Assembly: GCA_046154665.1 (NCBI GenBank)
Contig: JBJXFG010000017.1
Coordinates: forward strand, 1-64,000
Direction of reading: 5' to 3'
Origin: JAFLCM01 sp046154665
GTDB lineage: Bacteria; Planctomycetota; Phycisphaerae; Phycisphaerales; UBA1924
DNA: 64,000 nt
Made by a program: the position numbers and the translations under genes. Under the pieces are notes generated by a model. That model made no database searches, had not been told where the DNA came from, and saw nothing but the letters and a program-made list of their open reading frames with translations. Within the stretch, counting starts at the first letter, position 1; every line of letters begins with the position of its first letter. Positions 61,221 through 64,000 of this stretch are shown piece by piece.

Positions 61221-61756
61221 ACCGCGCTGTGACCATGCAGGCAGGTGCGCGAGTCCGCGGCGTCTGGCGCGTCCCGGCGGTGGTGGCGCTGGTGTTCATC
61301 GCCGGCCTCAGCGGCGTCGGGGCGCTCATCGTGCGAGCCACCGGTGACGCCACTTTCGGCATCGAGCCGGAGTACTACACCAAGGGCCTGCGCTGGGACC
61401 AATCGCGCCGCGCGCAGGCTGCCAGCACCGCGCTGGGCTGGTCGTCAGCCGTGGCAGTTGAGAACGGTACGCTGCGCGTGACGCTCAGAGACCGCGAAGG
61501 ACGGCCCGTCGATCGCGCTGAGGTGAGCGCCGAAGCGTTCGCGTGGAGCCGCTCGAAAGAGCGTTGTCACTTGAGTCTGGTCGAGGCTGAGTCGGGGGTC
61601 TACGCCGCGGCTCTCGGGGGCGACGGCGAGCAGACTGGCGCTTCGGGCTGGTGGCAGGTTCGGCTCCGCGCGGTGCGAGATCAACAGGTGTACCTGAGCG
61701 AATCCAAGCTCGAAGTGGCCTCGCCGGGGCCGCGAAGCGTGGAGGCCCGGCCATGA
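61217..61756 (+). CDS. ccoH: FixH/CcoH family protein
   Basis: The protein is 179 residues. One membrane helix near the N-terminus (VPAVVALVFIAGLSGVGALI) is followed by the FixH motif EPEYYTKGLRWDQ and a beta-rich exterior domain ending LSESKLEV. CcoH stays with the mature cbb3 complex and aids assembly. It overlaps its neighbours by 4 bases on both sides. Confidence 0.88.
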   Translation: MNRAVTMQAGARVRGVWRVPAVVALVFIAGLSGVGALIVRATGDATFGIEPEYYTKGLRWDQSRRAQAASTALGWSSAVAVENGTLRVTLRDREGRPVDRAEVSAEAFAWSRSKERCHLSLVEAESGVYAAALGGDGEQTGASGWWQVRLRAVRDQQVYLSESKLEVASPGPRSVEARP

Positions 61757-62538
61757 TGCCGCTCATCGGGGCCGTGCTGATCGCTTCGCTGCTGGGCAGC
61801 CTGCACTGCGCGGGGATGTGCGGCGCGTTCGTGCTGTTCGCGGTCTCGGGGCCGGATGGTCCGTCGTCCGCTGTGCCGCGTTCGTGGCTGCACGGGGCGT
61901 ACCACGCGGGGCGGCTGATGGTCTATGTCGTGCTCGGGGCTGCGGCGGGTGCGACGGGGGCGGCGCTCGACCTCGCGGGTTCACTGGTTGGGCTGCAGCG
62001 CGTGGCGTGCATCGGCGCGGGCGCGCTCATGATGGCCGTCGGGATCATCACCATCCTGCGTGTGCGCGGCGTTCGGCTGGCGCACTTCGGCGTGCCGCGC
62101 GTGTTTGAGCGTTGGCTGATGGCGGGGCATCGCGCGGCTCATGGGCTCTCGCCGGTGGCCCGCGCGCTCGTGACCGGACTTTTGACCACGCTGCTGCCGT
62201 GCGGATGGCTTTATGCGTTCGTCATCACCGCGGCGGGCACGGCGAGTGCGGGCTGGGGCGCGCTCACGATGGCGGCGTTCTGGGTGGGCACGCTGCCGGT
62301 GCTCATCGGCGTCGGCACGCTAGCGCAGCGGGCCACCGGTGCGCTGGGGCGCCACCTGCCGGTGGTGACTGCGACGCTTGTGGCCGTCGTGGGCTTGTTC
62401 ACCGTCATCGATCGCGCCGGGCTGATGAGTCGGACCATCGGGATGCTCGACCCCGGCACGCCGCTGAGCGCCGAGCAGGCCCTTGCCCGCGCGGTCAGCG
62501 GCGAAGCGTCGCAAGGGGAGTGCCATGGCGCGCCTTGA
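61753..62538 (+). CDS. TauE/SafE-like membrane protein of the cbb3 locus
   Basis: The protein is 261 residues with about six helices. The N-terminal LGSLHCAGMCGAFVLF motif is typical of the SafE-like subfamily common in cco loci and probably linked to copper handling. LTTLLPCGWLYAF is the second conserved element. It overlaps ccoH by 4 bases and ccoI by 14. The substrate is not established. Confidence 0.85.
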   Translation: MMPLIGAVLIASLLGSLHCAGMCGAFVLFAVSGPDGPSSAVPRSWLHGAYHAGRLMVYVVLGAAAGATGAALDLAGSLVGLQRVACIGAGALMMAVGIITILRVRGVRLAHFGVPRVFERWLMAGHRAAHGLSPVARALVTGLLTTLLPCGWLYAFVITAAGTASAGWGALTMAAFWVGTLPVLIGVGTLAQRATGALGRHLPVVTATLVAVVGLFTVIDRAGLMSRTIGMLDPGTPLSAEQALARAVSGEASQGECHGAP

Positions 62539-64000
62539 CGCGAGATTGCCCGACGTGTGGGACGCGGCGAGTGCGGTCGCGGGTGTGGCGTGCGCGCACT
62601 GCACGTTGCCGGTGCCCGCGGGTCTTGTCGCGCCCGGGAGCACCGAGCAGTTCTGCTGCGCTGGTTGCCGCACGGCGTACCGGGTCATCCGCGCCGGCGG
62701 GCTCGAGGGCTTCTACAGCCTGGTGCGGAGCGAGCCGGGCGAAGCGCGGCGTGCTCGTGAGCGCACCGATACCCGATTCGCCCACTTCGACGATCCGGCG
62801 TTCCACAAGCTGTATGTAACCCCCGCCCCCGGCGGCCTGCGGGCGTCGCTGCGCGTCGAAGGGATGCACTGCGCTGCCTGCGTCTGGCTGCTGGAGCGAC
62901 TCGCCCGCGTGTGCCCGAGCGGCGGGGTGATCGAGAGCCGTGTCGACCTACGTCGCCGCCTGCTGACGGTGACGTGGAAGCCTGAGGCGGTGCGGCTGTC
63001 GCAGATCGCCGCCGCCGCCGCGAGCCTGGGCTATGCGGTGCATCCGCCGCGCGGGCTCAGCAGCGCCGAGGCGCGGCGTCGCGAGTCTCGGGGGCACGTC
63101 GTCCGCATCGGTGTCGCCGGCGCGATCATGGGCAACGTCATGCTGCTGACGCTGGCGCTGTTCGCCTCTGACGCCGAGAGCGCCGCCGCTGCGATGGACC
63201 CGGCGATGCTCTCGTTCTTCCGCCGGCTGGCGATGGGCTTCAGCCTCGTCTCGCTGGCGTGGCCGGGCAGCGTGTTCTTCAAGGGCGCGTGGGCGGCGCT
63301 GCGCACGCGCACGGCGAGCATGGACGTGCCCATCGCCATCGGCCTGACGCTCGGCGCGGGCTGGGGCTGCGTCAACGCTGTTCGGGGCGTGGGCTCGGTC
63401 TACTTTGACACGATCACCACGCTGGTGTTCCTGCTGCTGCTGGGCCGGTGGATCCAGCTCACGCAGCAGCACCGCGCCGCCGACGCGGTGGAACTGCTGT
63501 TCTCGCTCACCCCTTCAATGGCCCGTTTGGTGGAAGGTTGGGGCACGGCGTCTGAGAGCGTGCGTGAGACGCCGGTGGAAGCGCTCTCGTCGGGTGATGC
63601 CGGGGCGGTCGTCGAGGTGCTCACCGGCGGCACCGTGCCCGTCGACGGCGTCATCGTCGAGGGGACCACCGAGTTCGATCTGTCGCTGCTGACCGGCGAG
63701 TCGCGCCCCGTGTGTGCCCGTGTCGGCGATCATGTGACCGCCGGCGCGGTGAATCTGACCGGGCTGATCCGTGTGCGTGCCGAGGCGGCGGGCGAGTCCA
63801 CGCGCGTCGGCCAGCTCATGCGTCTGGTCGAAGACGCGGCCCGCGAGAAGGCGCCGATGGTCATCCTCGCCGACCGGCTGAGTGTGGTCTTTGTGCCCGT
63901 TGTGCTGCTTCTCGCGCTGGGGACCGGCGTGGCGTGGGCGTTCATCCGGCCTGAAGAAGCCATCGATCACGCCGCGGCTCTGCTGATCACGACGTGCCCG
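62525..64000 (+). CDS. ccoI: Copper-exporting P1B ATPase CcoI, cut by the window end
   Basis: 492 codons are present with no stop; the gene runs off the end. An N-terminal Cys-rich domain (CAHCTLPVPAG, FCCAGCRTAYRVI) precedes an HMA domain with GMHCAACVWLLE. Membrane helices follow, then the actuator with LLTGES (about residue 396) and DHVTAGAVNLTG. The last codons read LLITTCP, the start of the CPC metal site. The phosphorylation site DKTGT lies beyond the window. It supplies copper to the cbb3 oxidase. The ATG at 62525 lies inside the preceding gene. Confidence 0.93.
   Translation, partial: MARLDARLPDVWDAASAVAGVACAHCTLPVPAGLVAPGSTEQFCCAGCRTAYRVIRAGGLEGFYSLVRSEPGEARRARERTDTRFAHFDDPAFHKLYVTPAPGGLRASLRVEGMHCAACVWLLERLARVCPSGGVIESRVDLRRRLLTVTWKPEAVRLSQIAAAAASLGYAVHPPRGLSSAEARRRESRGHVVRIGVAGAIMGNVMLLTLALFASDAESAAAAMDPAMLSFFRRLAMGFSLVSLAWPGSVFFKGAWAALRTRTASMDVPIAIGLTLGAGWGCVNAVRGVGSVYFDTITTLVFLLLLGRWIQLTQQHRAADAVELLFSLTPSMARLVEGWGTASESVRETPVEALSSGDAGAVVEVLTGGTVPVDGVIVEGTTEFDLSLLTGESRPVCARVGDHVTAGAVNLTGLIRVRAEAAGESTRVGQLMRLVEDAAREKAPMVILADRLSVVFVPVVLLLALGTGVAWAFIRPEEAIDHAAALLITTCP

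Overview
The window is very GC-rich and almost fully coding. It looks like a chromosomal segment of a planctomycete of the class Phycisphaerae. Three kinds of evidence support this. Several exported proteins end in a PTPGAAG–hydrophobic–RRRR sorting tail. Others end in paired dockerin-like calcium-loop repeats (GDLNxDGxVNTxDLTxFLGxFG). The dispersed short palindromes and stuttering repeats, which translate as TEPRPSGRG, PLAHARGSL or SRLGEPTY, are of a type common in planctomycete genomes. Assignment below class is not attempted.

Layout. 1-2100: a small secreted protein, an RHS remnant, a QueC-like protein with a degenerate ATP loop, and a small unknown gene. 2100-10300 (minus strand): polyprenyl synthase, dxs, a Uma2-type protein, uvrB and a PhoD-type phosphatase. 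10300-12600: an ExbB/TolQ-type gene converging on metF. 12580-18370: four exported proteins, including two tandem beta-helix paralogues. 18460-22700 (minus): pgsA-pgpA, then a SahR-like ArsR-methyltransferase regulator followed by ahcY. 22700-29400: an exported beta-propeller, a DUF433/DUF5615 toxin-antitoxin-like pair between direct repeats, a KynB-like cyclase, a zinc-ribbon membrane protein, an AhpD-like protein with a TetR regulator, and a YVTN propeller. 29600-40620: a five-haem exported cytochrome divergent from ftsK, then an SGNH/TPR protein, a carbamoyltransferase, SxtJ and DUF5989. 40620-46540: two exported proteins behind LacI-type operators, then a RAYT transposase between perfect 41-bp inverted repeats. 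46540-52000: sppA and infA divergent, then the alpha ribosomal operon (rpmJ, rpsM, rpsK, rpoA, rplQ) without rpsD. 52270-64000: an unknown protein, a duplicated ABC-2 permease, an Rrf2 Fe-S regulator, and a complete cbb3 oxidase locus (ccoNO fusion, ccoQ, one-haem ccoP, ccoG, ccoH, a TauE/SafE-like protein, ccoI cut by the window end).

How the parts fit. metF and the sahR-ahcY unit share a 19-base operator-like sequence (ATCCGTTYATCCGGATGAA) placed on their promoters, which predicts an SAH-responsive methyl-cycle regulon. The cbb3 locus carries its own assembly and copper-supply genes, with an Fe-S Rrf2 regulator divergent from it. The main structural peculiarity is repeats. Tandem 7-9 bp units sit directly upstream of the start codons of at least ten genes, and short palindromic repeats lie in frame inside uvrB and ftsK.

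Limits: all family calls come from reading translated motifs; no database search was run. Start codons were chosen by ribosome-binding site, signal peptide or family length where possible.
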